Below, one piece after another: positions 39,816 to 51,453 of a stretch of 64,000 bases of DNA. This DNA comes from Luidia sarsii. Taxonomy: Eukaryota; Echinodermata; Asteroidea; Paxillosida; Luidiidae. Under the pieces are notes generated by a model, which made no database searches, had not been told where the DNA came from, and saw only the letters and a program-made list of their open reading frames with translations. The stretch is from contig OX465103.1 in NCBI GenBank assembly GCA_949987565.1, positions 2,161,045 through 2,225,044 on the forward strand, written 5' to 3'. A program made the position numbers and the translations under genes. Every line of letters starts with the position of its first letter. The stretch's first letter is position 1.

Positions 39816-39900
39816 TTTAGTGGGCCTGACGTTTCGATCCTAGCAGGACCTTTCTCAAAGGCAGAGTGACAAGGACAAAACAGATACATGTACACGGAGG
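39816..39900 (-). repeat. Family-A repeat with intact core
   Basis: Minus-strand core 39824-39862: GCCT, TTGAGAA, AGGTCC, TGCTA, GGATC, GAAAC, GTC, AGGC. Beyond the core (39900-40010) the sequence GGTAGGGTGAGATCAAAGG resembles 56930-56950, flanking another copy, so the full family unit is several hundred bases long. Confidence 0.7.
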
Positions 39901-40619
39901 AGGGGGGAAGAGAGTGAATAGGACACGGATGAGAAACAAAGGTAGGGTGAGATCAAAGGGAAGGGCAAGGAGTAGGGTAGGGATTAGTGAGAGGAGGGGT
40001 AGGATCAAAGATAGTAGTGTGGAGGAGTGAACAATGACTACAAAGTGACTACTAGGTCACCAATATTCTGGATTCAGGATTCTGGCTTCAGCAGAATAAG
40101 GGCTTGAAAATAACAGATAAATACATACTTGGAGGAATGTGATGTTAGAGCAGAAGTAGAGTTGTTTCCAACTCTGTTTCATGTTGGTCTCAGGGAAATT
40201 CTCTCTGTCCATCACCCACTGTCTTCATGGACATGAACTGTGGGGACTTTGCAGAAGGAAGTATGTCCCAAATCACAGATTCAGTAACTGGCCAACACCT
40301 TCAATTTGTGCTACGGCAGTTGTGGGGAACTGGGTCGTGCAGGTTTTACACTCAGTTGCGGCTGACAGGTCTGATAGTAAGGATTGGGATGATTACGTCG
40401 GTAAGGAATTCAGGGTGGGGGGATATCTCCCATTTCCTCTTCCCTTCCTCTGGCCGGATCCCCACCCAGGCATGATTATTCAATACCGAGCAGGCTCCAC
40501 CTTTTGAGCAGCAAACTCTGGGAGCCATCTTGTACACACACACACACGCACACACGCGCGCTCACACACAGGAAGCTTAGATGGAAATTTGGAGTCCACG
40601 GATGTCACTACATGTGAAA

Positions 40620-40985
40620 GGAACAATTCTGCATCTCTGTCCCTCCCTCTCTATCCCCTCTCCTTCGTTCTCTCTTTCGGCTCGCTCTATTTCTCTACCT
40701 CTTCCCCCGCCCCTCTCTCCCACCCCTCTCTCCCACCCCTCTGTCTCTCTTTCTTTCTCTCTCTTTCTCTCTGTCCTTCCCTCGGTCTCTTTCCCTCTTT
40801 CTCTGTCTCTCCCCATCTCCCACACTCTCTCCCTCACCATCTCTCCCTCACCATCTCTCACTCACCCTCTCTCCCTCACCCTCACCCTCTCTCTCCACCT
40901 CTCTTTCTCTCTTTATGTGTCACTCCTTGTCTACTTCTCTCTCCCCCCTCTCTCTCTCTCTTTCTCTCTCTCATCCCCTCTCTCT

Positions 40986-41082
<97 letters not shown>

Positions 41083-41085
41083 TCA
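40620..41085. repeat. (CT)n microsatellite with CCCTCTCT-rich flank
   Basis: A pure CT run at about 40995-41080, preceded by 370 bp of imperfect CTCTCCC. Confidence 0.95.
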
Positions 41086-41634
41086 CAGCAATGTTGTATC
41101 ACAGAACAGAATGAACTTCTCAATGCAGTGTCATATCATCCCTTTCCCCATAACAAATGTATCGGTATCTAAAAATAAGAGGAATTTTTCTTCCTGAAGT
41201 TTGCCTGAAACCGGTTATTCATACAGTGTGAAATAGCCCTTGGAGTTGGTAAATTGCTGGTAAGAGAGATTTGAGATTTGTAGACACGAGAAGCACAAGA
41301 GGCAACCCATTCTCTAGAGCCTCTGGCAGAGTGTCAGAATGGGGCCAGTCCATCTCCAGTTGAGTGTGCAGATGAGATTTCTGGGTTAACACACGGAGCC
41401 TGTTTGAAAGACAGCAAAGTCGGCCGACATCAGCTGGGTGCGGGGATGACAAGGAAGTGCAGGGCTTTGGATGTGGGTCAGGAAATCCCACACATGGAGC
41501 TCATCTCCTACTCGGCTACGTCCATGCTCTCTAAACTTCCAAACCATTTCTCAGCTGTGCTCAGAGATCCGTGCACTTCTTGCACGGAGTAATTTGAAAC
41601 TGTCTTCCTGCTTGTTGACAAACATGTCGTCACT

Positions 41635-41690
41635 CATGTCGATGTTTCGATCCTAGCAGGGTCCATCTCAAGGCCAGCCTTTGCCCGAAT
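41635..41690 (-). repeat. Family-A core, diverged
   Basis: GATGTTTCGATCCTAGCAGG then GTCCATCTCAAGGCC (plus strand). Stem II is kept; GTC reads ATC on the minus strand. Confidence 0.6.
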
Positions 41691-42551
41691 CAGATTTCTT
41701 TGAGACTGGCTTTTTTTGGTAAAGTAAGTCTGCAAACAGCTTGCAAACAGTTTTGGGGTGTAGAAATTCCTGAGTCCTGCTGTTTCACTTCTGACATAAT
41801 CTGTCACAAAGGCATGATAGACAAAAATAAATTCACAAAAAGGCTGGAAGAAGTAGAAACAACGTCGACCTCTCTGCTTATTTCACCTTGGGGAATGATT
41901 CTACAAGGATCGAAATATTTCTGACTTATTAAGATTCACTTAAAATAAAGATTTTGTTCTCCGAGTCTTAAAGAGGGAAAGGATTTTGGATTTAGGGAAT
42001 CCCCCTAAACGAGTCCTCCAGCAACGAACCAGAATATGTTTGACATGACAATTTGTTTTCAGAATATGCGGCTTTATCCTTACAATCCTGAAGTCTCCAA
42101 TTCTATACGATTTGAAGACCTCCTTCGGTAGGCTAATGAAGACTGCTATGCCTAGTTGATACATTTTAAGAATATAGACAAAGCAGGGTAGATGTTACCG
42201 GCGACACCTTGACATCCTTCACTGCAATGAGCAGACCACCATACCATCAATTTCAACCAGCAGTTACCAATAGCTACCTGGCTCCAAGAATTCAACCTTG
42301 CATAGTAATAATTGAAACTTTGCACAGAGGACGTATTGCATATCTACGGATAAACCTTGTCCAGTGACTCTTTAAGAGGTTTCATTCTGAGAGGAACAGC
42401 CGAGTGAAAAACTCACTCAGTATGAGACACTCCACATAATGTTGCCGCACCCACAAACCTTGCTTTGGGCTTTGATATTCTGCATGGTTCCCAGTCTCCC
42501 TCTCATGAAAACTCTACAGCTGACTGAGAGCGGCCAAAAGCCCCGTTGGCG

Positions 42552-42804
42552 AGCCAATTCCATAGAACTACTTTAGCACCAAACATTTTATGATTCAGCA
42601 CAAAAAGTCATGATTCAGAGGATCAGCTAGCCAACCCAAACTTCACTTTTTTGTTTTTTGTTTTTGTTTTGTGCTAAGTAAAGAATAGTGAGTTACATTC
42701 AATTGAGATTGCATCCTAATGCGGTTTTTAATCCCGCTTAAAATAATGAGGAAGACCTTTCACGCTTAGCAGATTTTCACACTTGAGCAGCTGTATGAAA
42801 TTGG
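42552..42804. mobile_element. Element with CAATTTCATAGAGC ends, copy 3
   Basis: GCCAATTCCATAGAACTACT at the start, GCTGTATGAAATTGGG at the end, CACGCTTAGCAGATTTTCAC inside. Confidence 0.7.
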
Positions 42805-43070
42805 GAGAAGGGCTAGCTGACTGAGCCTGCTTGAATCTGTGAGACCGGTCCAGCCAGCCTCCTCTCTCTGGAGGTGGCTTGCAGTGCGGGGTCATTTGAG
42901 GTCAAGGAGGCAGTGGAGTCAGGCCTCACAGTGTGGGGTCCTGGGGCATAATTATGTCAAAGTCAGGCTGGTGTGTGCATGGGTGTATGTGTATGTGTGT
43001 GTGAAGTCATGGTGAAGCCATGGGTGCTATTCGATCGGGACAATTCCAACTTAGCTGACTGAGACTAGAG

Positions 43071-43284
43071 GCAAATTTCATACAGCTGCTTAGACGCCCA
43101 AATTTGCTTAAGCACAAACAGTCATAATTCATAGGATCACCTTGCCACCCAAAACTCCTCTTTTGTTTCATGCTCAGAAAAGAATGGCAGAATACAACTT
43201 CAAGTAATGTGGTTTGTAATCCTGTTTACAAGAGGGGGAGTTTTCTTAAACGATTTTCATTCTTAAGCCCCTGCACAGAATTGG
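43071..43284. mobile_element. Element with CAATTTCATAGAGC ends, copy 4
   Basis: GCAAATTTCATACAGCTGCT at the start and a diverged end (AAGCCCCTGCACAGAATTGG). A detached end-like fragment, GGCTCTATGAAATTGGGCCC, lies at 43638-43657, so the true element may extend that far. Confidence 0.6.
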
Positions 43285-44187
43285 TCGAGGTCAAAGAATA
43301 GCATCCATATGTTGTCTGATCCAACATATGCATGAAATAGCACACCTGTGAAAATTTCAGCTTAATCCACCAACCGAGTCTCGAGAAAATCGTGAAAACC
43401 GCTTCATTTGTTTTGCGAAAATGCAGCATTCAACGCCGTAGTTCCGAAAAATAGTTTAGATCTCGGTGAGACGTAAACTATTTCTTTTACTCATTTCTCC
43501 CAAAATACAACATTTTATGCAGAAATATTTCAGTGAGAGGTTTCTACTATAACCATCTTCGAACTGTATAAGTTTCATGTAAATCTGAGAACATTTCTGT
43601 TTTTCGATCTTACGAATGTTGTGTAGGGGCTTTAGGTGGCTCTATGAAATTGGGCCCGGGTTGGGTTCGATTACATGAGGAGTATCCATACAGTATCAAC
43701 TCTGTATGGTCAATGTCTGTAGAATAACGATCAGAGGGAGAGAGGAAGAGAGGGAGACTATACTAGTCTCGGGTGTGTTGGATGGCGTTGTTTGTCAGAC
43801 AATGTCTATCTGTCTACAGCTGTGACACACTTGCTCAGAACCGTCCCAAATGGAAAGGGATTCATCATGTGGGCAACATAATACTCAGACATGACACGTG
43901 CGGAAGAGCAGAGCAAAGGTGCTCCCTGGTAAACAGCACATGCATAATGTGCACTGTGCACTGAAGTGCACAATTTGGTTTCAGAAACTGGCTGCCGTCT
44001 CGAGGTGACCCTTCAGATATTCCAAGCAGGGACCCAAGAGGTCATCTTCTTACGACGAATTAGGTTTGACTCGAGTGAAGAGAAATTTCAGGTTTTTCTT
44101 TCCATGTTTGTTCTTTTTTTTTTCTTTGAAGGGCCTGAAGTTTCAATCTGAGCTGGACCCACTTGCAAAAGGCGGGGAGATGCTCTA

Positions 44188-44215
44188 GGGATCAAAAACG
44201 CCAGGTCCTCTATTT
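44188..44215 (+). repeat. Family-A core, degenerate
   Basis: CTCTAGGGATCAAAAACGCC then AGGTCCTC, next to an inverted tRNA-like SINE head, the same arrangement as 10222-10414. Confidence 0.45.
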
Positions 44216-44337
44216 ATTGCTTTTGTATCATCTAAAGTCAGTTTACAACAATTTTCAGAAGAATTAAAGTCAAACAAAAGAAGGAAAAACTGACTGGGAA
44301 CTTTGGAAAAAAATAAAAAAATCGGCAAAGAAAACTT

Positions 44338-44414
44338 TGACTGGACCGTGACTTGAACCCGAGACATCTGGATTATTGTACCAGTTCTCTTCAATCGGAG
44401 CTATCCAGCCCTTA
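44338..44414 (-). repeat. tRNA-derived SINE head
   Basis: The minus strand has GGATAGCTCCGATTGAAGAG (box A-like) and CGGGTTCAAGTCAC (box B-like). Confidence 0.55.
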
Positions 44415-44796
44415 GAGGGTGGCCTTCCCAACTAGTCTTTGCCGGGGTGGGGGCGCCACTCGGAAGCAATTCAACCATTTTAAAACTGTCACATATCTCC
44501 AGGGATCACACCCCTGCTTTCATTCAGATGCAAACAACCAATTGTTGTAAACCTGGCCACAGTAGCTCGGGGATCACGCAAAGTGGATGCAGCTTAAGAA
44601 TTAAGGTCCTGTTCTTTGTCAACATTTCATGAAATCATTCCATGAATTGCGGTGTTGCAACAGATAAAACTGCAGAGTGGTTTGGTTGAGCACCTTAGTA
44701 GTGGGTCTGGATACATTTCATATCCATACTACGAATCATGTCCAACAACATTTTTGTATTAATGATTAACGTTAAACTCACAGAGACAGAGACTTA

Positions 44797-45272
44797 AGCC
44801 GCGTTTCCACTGGACTTGTTTTGGTTAAAGTAACTGAGACAATGGTCACTTTGACCAAAATAAGTACAGTGGAAACGGGCCAGTCAAATTTCTCTGTTAC
44901 TTTAACCGCGTCCAATGGTTACTTTTACCGAGCAACCTCTGCCAAAGTGACCAGGTAAGTTTAACCGAGCCGATTAGTCCAGTGGAAACGCACCACTCGG
45001 TTAAACGCGACTCGGTAAAAAACCACATCCGGCCTATGACGTAACACGTATATAGACTGTGCACAGCGTCTGCCTTATGTTGCGCGCCTAAAAAGTGTAT
45101 CCGGCTGACACTTGACCTTCATGAGCCGTTATATTGCCAGCTCGGTTACTTTAACCATCGTCTCGGTTAAATTTGACTGACTCAAAAGTCCAAGTGGGAA
45201 TGACGGTCAAATTTGACTATTAGAAATTTAACCATCGTCTCGGTTAAATTTTAGTCCAGTGGAAACGCAGCT
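44797..45272. mobile_element. MITE with AGCCGCGTTT terminal inverted repeats, copy 2
   Basis: A 476-bp relative of 872-1331. The left end AGCCGCGTTTCCACTGGACT mirrors the right end AGTCCAGTGGAAACGCAGCT. The left flank is TTA and the right flank GTA. The interior has the same CCAGGTAAGTTTAACCGAGC and ACCACATCCGGC blocks as copy 1. Confidence 0.75.
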
Positions 45273-48200
45273 GTAGAGAAAAACAAAACCAAAGACCATG
45301 AAGAGAAGACCACATAGAGTGTTTGGGACCAATATCTTGCTTATTTCTTTTTTTTTCTATTTTTTTTTTTATTGATCTCCCTACCGGAGACGTACAAATA
45401 GTCATTACACAGAGAATCTCTCCAGAGACGTTTTTCCATTTTTTTTTTAATCCTTTTCTTTTCGAGTTGCTCAGGAACACTAACAAGTCTGACAATGCTC
45501 ACAAATCTACAAAATAAAAATATTTGGTTTAAGCAACAAGAATTGCGGTAATGTACAGTGATTTAAAAAAAAAAAGAGAGAGAACACTAGGAAGCTTGAG
45601 AAATACAAATACATAGGTTTCTTTTTTTCTGTTTAGGATCTACCAGCACATGAAGGAATTCACTGAATTGAAGAAATCAACCAATTCTCTTAAACAATGG
45701 CAAGGTTTTGTGTTTGTTCTTTATTCATAACAGTCTTACTGATGAGGGAATATACATGTTTTTCGTAAAATTGTGACACTTGAATGTTTCTGAATGCAAT
45801 TTTGCCGACCTTAATGATCTAATTGGGTTTTTTTTCTTTTCCGTGACCAATCTGAATGAAAAAATGTTCCTGAAAGTATTTGCTTCTGACTTTGTTTCTG
45901 GTTACCGTAGGTGTAACTGCCAGCGTTTTGTGTCACTGAGTGAGCTCCTAATGAAATGTTTGGAGCTTTTCATCTTGCTAAACATCCTTAGTTTTGTGTG
46001 AGGGAGGGGGGAGGGATTTTGTTTTTCCTCAAAAAGGTTAGGAGACTTGAATGCCTTCCCCGAATAAAACCTTGCAGTTGGCTCCCCCGAATACATAAAT
46101 AATGAAACATCTGAATGGATAAACAGGTCCATGATTATCTATTTCTTAAACAAGGATTTAAATACACATGATTTCTTTTTTGTGTCTTCTTCATTCTCAC
46201 AAGACTAGACTTGTCTTCTCAGGATTCATGGAATTATCATGATTATTCAAACAAGATGTGAGCCCTTAACTTTACAACAACAAAAAAACATGATATTGAG
46301 TTGTCCTCCCTGGTAACCGTATGACAGGGACCAGCGGATAATCAGTTCAAAGTGATTCGAGGAAAAATAAAAAGTACCAGACAATTTGTTAACGGCCATT
46401 TTCTAATAACCTACGCAGCATAAATACCTAGACTAACACATTACTTATATTTTCTTAAGAGGGCCAATTTCAAAAATAAAAAAGGAGGAAAAAAAATAAT
46501 GCCCGGAGTGACAACAACAACGAAGCGTTTTATATATTTTTAACAACTCTGCACCATTTTCCTTCGCGACTTCTTCCAAAAAACAAAAAAGAACTCGCGA
46601 GTTTGGGTCCTTCACCTTATCGGTTTTTTGTTGGGTTTTTCTTGGCAGTGCATAAACCTGATTTCACAATTACTTTAGTCATTTATTTAGTCTTAGTGTC
46701 AATTTGTAAGAAAGCGGGGGGGAAAATCGGTCCATGAAATAGACGTGGCTGAGAACCACAATACCCCAGCACTGTTGTGTGTTTGTTGGGGGGGATCTAA
46801 GAAAATTTTCTTGTGACTTGACATTTATAAAATGTCACACAGGCTACCAATCATAACGAACCATTGAATACAGCCCCCCAAAAAAGTCGCTAAGAATTGG
46901 CACTGAACCTAGAACCTGTCTTCTAATTTAAGCGTTTTTTTTTTATATATTTCATACAGTGGGTGATCTCTCAGTGGCAGAAATGAACGAGTAAACAAAA
47001 AAACTAAATAAATAAACAAAACGGGCAAATTGATCAGTTTTCAATGCTGGCTAGGTCAATAACATAAATGGAATGGGGGATCAACTTGTGACATTTATAG
47101 CAAAAAAACCAAACAAACAAACAATAAACCAAAAAACCCTGGCCAAATTGTTCATTAGAATACAGGGGCTTTTTATACATACAAAATACTCATTTCACAC
47201 AATGATGATTTTTTTTTAAATCTTTTAAAATTACCATTTGTAGTTTAGTCATGTTTACAAGGTCTTCCAAGAGCATCGTGGGGTCTCCAAAAATATCATA
47301 CACTTCTTTTGGTTTTAAAAGATCCGTCATGTATAGGAAAATGTCAAAAAGGCGGTTTATCTACAAATGTCCCATCTTGACAAACTTACATGGCACGGTT
47401 TCACTGTGGTCCTAAATGTTTAAACACAAGCGTTCTTTTTTTTTTTCCCAACAATTTTTTTTTTTTTTAGATTTTTTATACAAAGAATACACCCTACAGT
47501 ACATACAGCACTCGGTTTATTGTATTGCCTACCTACAGTGTTAACTAGTCACAATTAAGTTTCCTTTTTTTTTTTTAAGACACGAGGGAGGAGTCTGCGG
47601 GTTGACAAATCTTCAGAGCCTCAAGTCCCCCGAATGAATTTTTGTGTTTTTTTTTTTTTCAGTATGCCTGGCCTGAAATACGACGAACACACATCTTCAC
47701 ACAGCACAACAGTTGAACCAGGGAAGGAAGCCCGGAATAGGTGGACATCTGAAGGACAAACCAATTACCTGTGTGTGGGCACTGAATTCAATCTCTCTGA
47801 ACAAGAAAACTCAAGAAAAGACTAAGTTGGTTGGGCACGCAGACCGGGTCAGTGCCTTTCATGCTGAATACCCCAGGTGTGATTTTGGGCCACTGAACAA
47901 ACCACAAAGCTACATTTAACTGGGTTTGGGCTGACGGTTGTTGTGCGACTTTTAGTGCACTTTCAGGTGTTTTTTTCCCCTTGTTAGTTTGTTTGGTTGG
48001 TTTTGGAATATGTACGTGTATGTTTGTTGTGAGGTTTGTTTGTGTGTCTGTTGGTTTGCTTGTGTTTTGGGTTTTTTGGTGCGCCTGTGATTGTTTGTTG
48101 GTTAGTTTTGTTTTTGTCTGTCTGATGTTAACTTGTCTGTTTGTATGTTTAGTTTTATGATTTGTTTGCTGTGTGGTTCTATACCTTATTTGCAAGGTTT

Positions 48201-49006
48201 GTGGTCTCCTGCTTGTATCTGCCTAATGTGTATTCACATGCTCGTTTGTTTGAAAGTTTTGTTAAAGGTGGTGGGTGGGTTGGTGAGTGGGTTGGTTTGT
48301 AGGGGAGGGGTTACGTATATATATTCTTGTTGACGCCTGGGGTAAGATGAAACTAATGCTGTGGACGGGATCCAGGCAGTTCGGTGGGTGTTAGAGGCCG
48401 GGTGATTTGCCAACCACTGATGGGAATCGGAAAAACAAACCAAAAAAAGTTCAGTGCTAAACACAATGTATACACTGATCAACATAACAACATCCAGGCA
48501 CAACTACTAAAAAATTTATTAATTGACGACGCTTGCTTATTTAACAGAGCCATCTCGCGAAATTCACCTCCAACTACGGCTATCAGCGTCACACTTCCCA
48601 AGCTCTAGTTCCTTTTCTTGACACGATTCCAGACTTGAATATTAATGGAAAAAACAGCGAATAACCGGAAAGAAAAACAATACAAATTAAAAGACGTAAC
48701 CCTACAGAAACAGACAAGTTCTAAAGATGAGCTAGGTTTTTAAGTCGTTGTTGATCCTGCATTTAGTGCAGATATTCCCAACCACGGGACACAGGAAAAC
48801 TGATGTCCATTATACAAGCCCTAGCAACTGTACGGACTGGGCACATGGCTACTGTACACATTCAGGATTCTCTCTTATCGTTTCCCCCCTTCTACATCAT
48901 TTGCCCAACACTAACAGATGCTGTGACACTAACAACGTGACTGAGCTCCCACAGACAGTATCCATATTAAACCGAAGGCGGGAGAAAGCTCCACCACCAT
49001 CCCGGG

Positions 49007-49253
49007 CCCCATTTCATGCAGCTGCTTAGGCACCAGAATTCTCTAAGAGCCTCGCTTAATTGATAAATAAAATCAAGATGCGACACCAAGTTTCACTGGT
49101 ATTCCATGCTGAGCACCCGGTATCCATAGTACAAATCAAATGAAAGAAGCATTGCATGAAACTATGGCTGGTATTAGCTTGTTTAGATCGAGGAGCAAAA
49201 AGAAAATCACGCTAAGCATGCTTTCGCACTTCAGCGGCTCTATGAAATAGACC
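49007..49253. mobile_element. Element with CAATTTCATAGAGC ends, copy 5
   Basis: GGCCCCATTTCATGCAGCTG at the start and AGCGGCTCTATGAAATAGAC at the end; interior CACGCTAAGCATGCTTTCGC. Confidence 0.7.
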
Positions 49254-49402
49254 CCTGGTTGTCTACCCACATGTGCTATGAACTTTTCAAACTGCAAGGT
49301 GTTTGGCTAATACTATAAATGAGCCAAGCAGGTAATATGTGTGCGTGTATAACGACATCTGTGCCGTGTACGGTCAGCAATGAATGCAGACGAAAAAAGG
49401 TC

Positions 49403-49540
49403 CACTGGCCAAACCACTACTGGCCAAGCCACTACTGGCCAAGCCACTACTGGCCAAGCCACTACTAGCCAAGCCACTACTGGCCTAAGATGACCATTGG
49501 CCAAGCCACTACTGGCCTAAGATGACCATTGGTGACCACC
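49403..49540. repeat. 15-bp tandem repeat (CTACTGGCCAAGCCA)
   Basis: About six units, then a duplicated longer variant containing CTAAGATGACCATTGGC. Open frames with AWPVV repeats are artefacts. Confidence 0.85.
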
Positions 49541-51060
49541 GCTGCCCCAACACACCCGACAACACTCAATTTCTTAAAATCCTCTTCTTTAATCATCAAA
49601 ATCTGATGTGACGCTAATCTTTCGAGGACAAAAAAAAATGCTCATCAATGAACAAGACATGCTTCACATCACAGACTCCATTGATTAAGCCTAACTTTTC
49701 TTTCTTCTCCGGTCATTTTTTGTTTGCCCGCAAAAATCACTACCCTAGCTAAGTACAATGCACATATAGGTACTGTAGCTCTGTCAGCACCACCATCGAT
49801 GATTTAATTTATTAATGTTGTCGTTTGCTTTCTGTTTGTTTTGTTTTCTTCTTGCTCCTTTATTGCTTTTTAATCCTTAAGCGCCATAGTTTACCGAGAC
49901 AAGCCCGTTTTACATCTAATGGCAGCAAGCCAGTTAATAAAAAAAAGGAAAAAAAAGTGAGCAAATCAAAAGTACAGGTGCTCTCAAATTAGAGGACGGT
50001 CAGTTTGGTATCAAAGAAAAACAAAACCAAATTTCTCAAATTGAAGCTCTGCCACTTGAGTACAGTAGCAATACATCTGATTTTTTTGAGTACCGTCATC
50101 ATGCAATGATCCTCTTGGCAATTGCCAACTCCACAGGCAAATCATACTACGAGCATTTCAGTTGCAAGTTTTTCAAGCATAGCGATGACAGTTTTCTACT
50201 TTGTCAATTTTGTCTTGACGGAAACTTTTGGGGTCAAAGACAATGGAAAGAATGACGGCCAAAATTTGCCTCTCAAATGTAATGGGTCTTGTTTTTCGTT
50301 TAAAAAAAAAAAAAAAAGGGGAAATTTGGGGGAGCACACTTCAAACAGCTAAAAAAACAGCTTATAGCAAGTTACACAAGTTAAAATTTAAAAGACAGGC
50401 AAAAACAGAAATAACAACGTTATCTCAACAAACACTACAGTGTGCACGCTGAACTGTGGCTTAAAACTTTACCTGGCTAGAATGAACAGTGCCGACAGAC
50501 TACAGTGACGACACATAAGCAAGGTCATTTGTGTTCTTACCATCTCCAAGAATCAGAAGTACCTTGTCGCTCAAGGGTTTGGGGGAGTTGTTCATGAGGA
50601 CCAATGCATCCCCGAGGAAAGGGGAAGGAATTTGGTGAGAACCATTATGGCGTGTCTGGAGAGGAAGTGAGACTCATTTGCTGGTGCATGAAAAACCAGG
50701 TTGCCTGGTTGCAAGTCATGTAATTTTCTTTTAAATTTTCTCTGTTTTAAAAAGCAAGGTTTGACAACGCACTCTCGTACTTTTTCTCCTCGGAAACACC
50801 TATATACAGCACAATGTCTTTGTAATTGTAGCCTCACCAACCTCTTGCTTGCCTGATCTACAAAGGCACCCGTCAAGTCCTGCAGTTAAACCGAAAAAAA
50901 AAGAGCCTGACCTGGTTCCCGCCTCTCTAAAGACACACAAATGGCCTTGCTGCGTTAATCACTGGAGCACTGCGGTATAGTCTGTATTGACACAAGTAGG
51001 GGCAGGGTGGAGGAGTGGGAGGAGGAGGAGGAGGAAGAGGAGGAGGTCGGCAGAGGTTTG

Positions 51061-51453
51061 TTACTCATCGTCCCCATATTCCAGATCGTCGTCATCTTCG
51101 TCGTCGTAATCGTCGTCCTCATCGTCATCCGGCTGCGGCGGCCCCTGTGCATGGTGGTGCTGCTGTTGCTGCTGCTGCTGCTGCATGTGCATCCTCTGCA
51201 GCTGCATCTGCTGGTGGGCGGCGGCGGCCTGGGCGCTGCCGTTGTAGGTGTTGCCCATGCCCAGCCCAACCTGGCCGTACTGCGGCTGCTGTTGCCGGTG
51301 CTGCGGCGGCGGCGGCGGCTGCTGGTGGACTTGCTGCGGCTGCGGCTGCTGGTGCTGGACTTGCTGCTGCATGGTGGCGGCTTGCATCTGGCTCATGCTG
51401 GGCTGGGATGGCTGCGGCTGTGGCTGTGGCTTGTGCGGCTCAGGGATTCCCTT
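51061..51453 (-). CDS. HMG gene last exon: Q/P-rich region, acidic tail, stop
   Basis: 130 codons plus TAA: KGIPEPHKPQPQPQPSQPSM, then Gln/Pro/His-rich sequence, QQQQQQQQ, and a final stretch of about 22 residues that is nearly all Asp/Glu. The acceptor is TGTCCCCAACAG. The opposite strand gives long Leu/Val frames that are shadows. Confidence 0.88.
   Translation of the reverse strand, partial: KGIPEPHKPQPQPQPSQPSMSQMQAATMQQQVQHQQPQPQQVHQQPPPPPQHRQQQPQYGQVGLGMGNTYNGSAQAAAAHQQMQLQRMHMQQQQQQQQHHHAQGPPQPDDDEDDDYDDEDDDDLEYGDDE

Larger units (their letters stand above)
35952..45499. other. Region downstream of FBH1 without recognised genes
   Basis: Holds a 61-bp tandem array (36050-36890), ATGTAC-rich DNA, a tRNA-like SINE head (38155), (CT)n, family-A copies and several MITEs. 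The FBH1 3' UTR must start here; AATAAA at 37932-37937 is one possible polyadenylation signal among several. Segment 39160-39900 contains the hairpin CCCCTGGTGCCCAACCAGGGG split by a short loop but no identifiable element. No open frame looked coding. Confidence 0.65.
45500..51060 (-). other. AT-rich, repeat-poor region downstream of the HMG gene
   Basis: Apart from one CAATTTCATAGAGC element (49007-49253) and a 15-bp tandem repeat (49403-49540), this stretch has few of the dispersed repeats seen elsewhere, and many A/T runs. It could be a long 3' UTR of the HMG gene; several AATAAA signals (TTTATT on the plus strand) exist and I cannot choose one. No coding frame is convincing. Confidence 0.5.

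Noticed and set aside
39160..39900. Possible LTR starting TGTAACGGC with a CCCCTGG/CCAGGGG hairpin
   Set aside because: No second LTR, primer-binding site or retroviral-type coding sequence could be found in the window.
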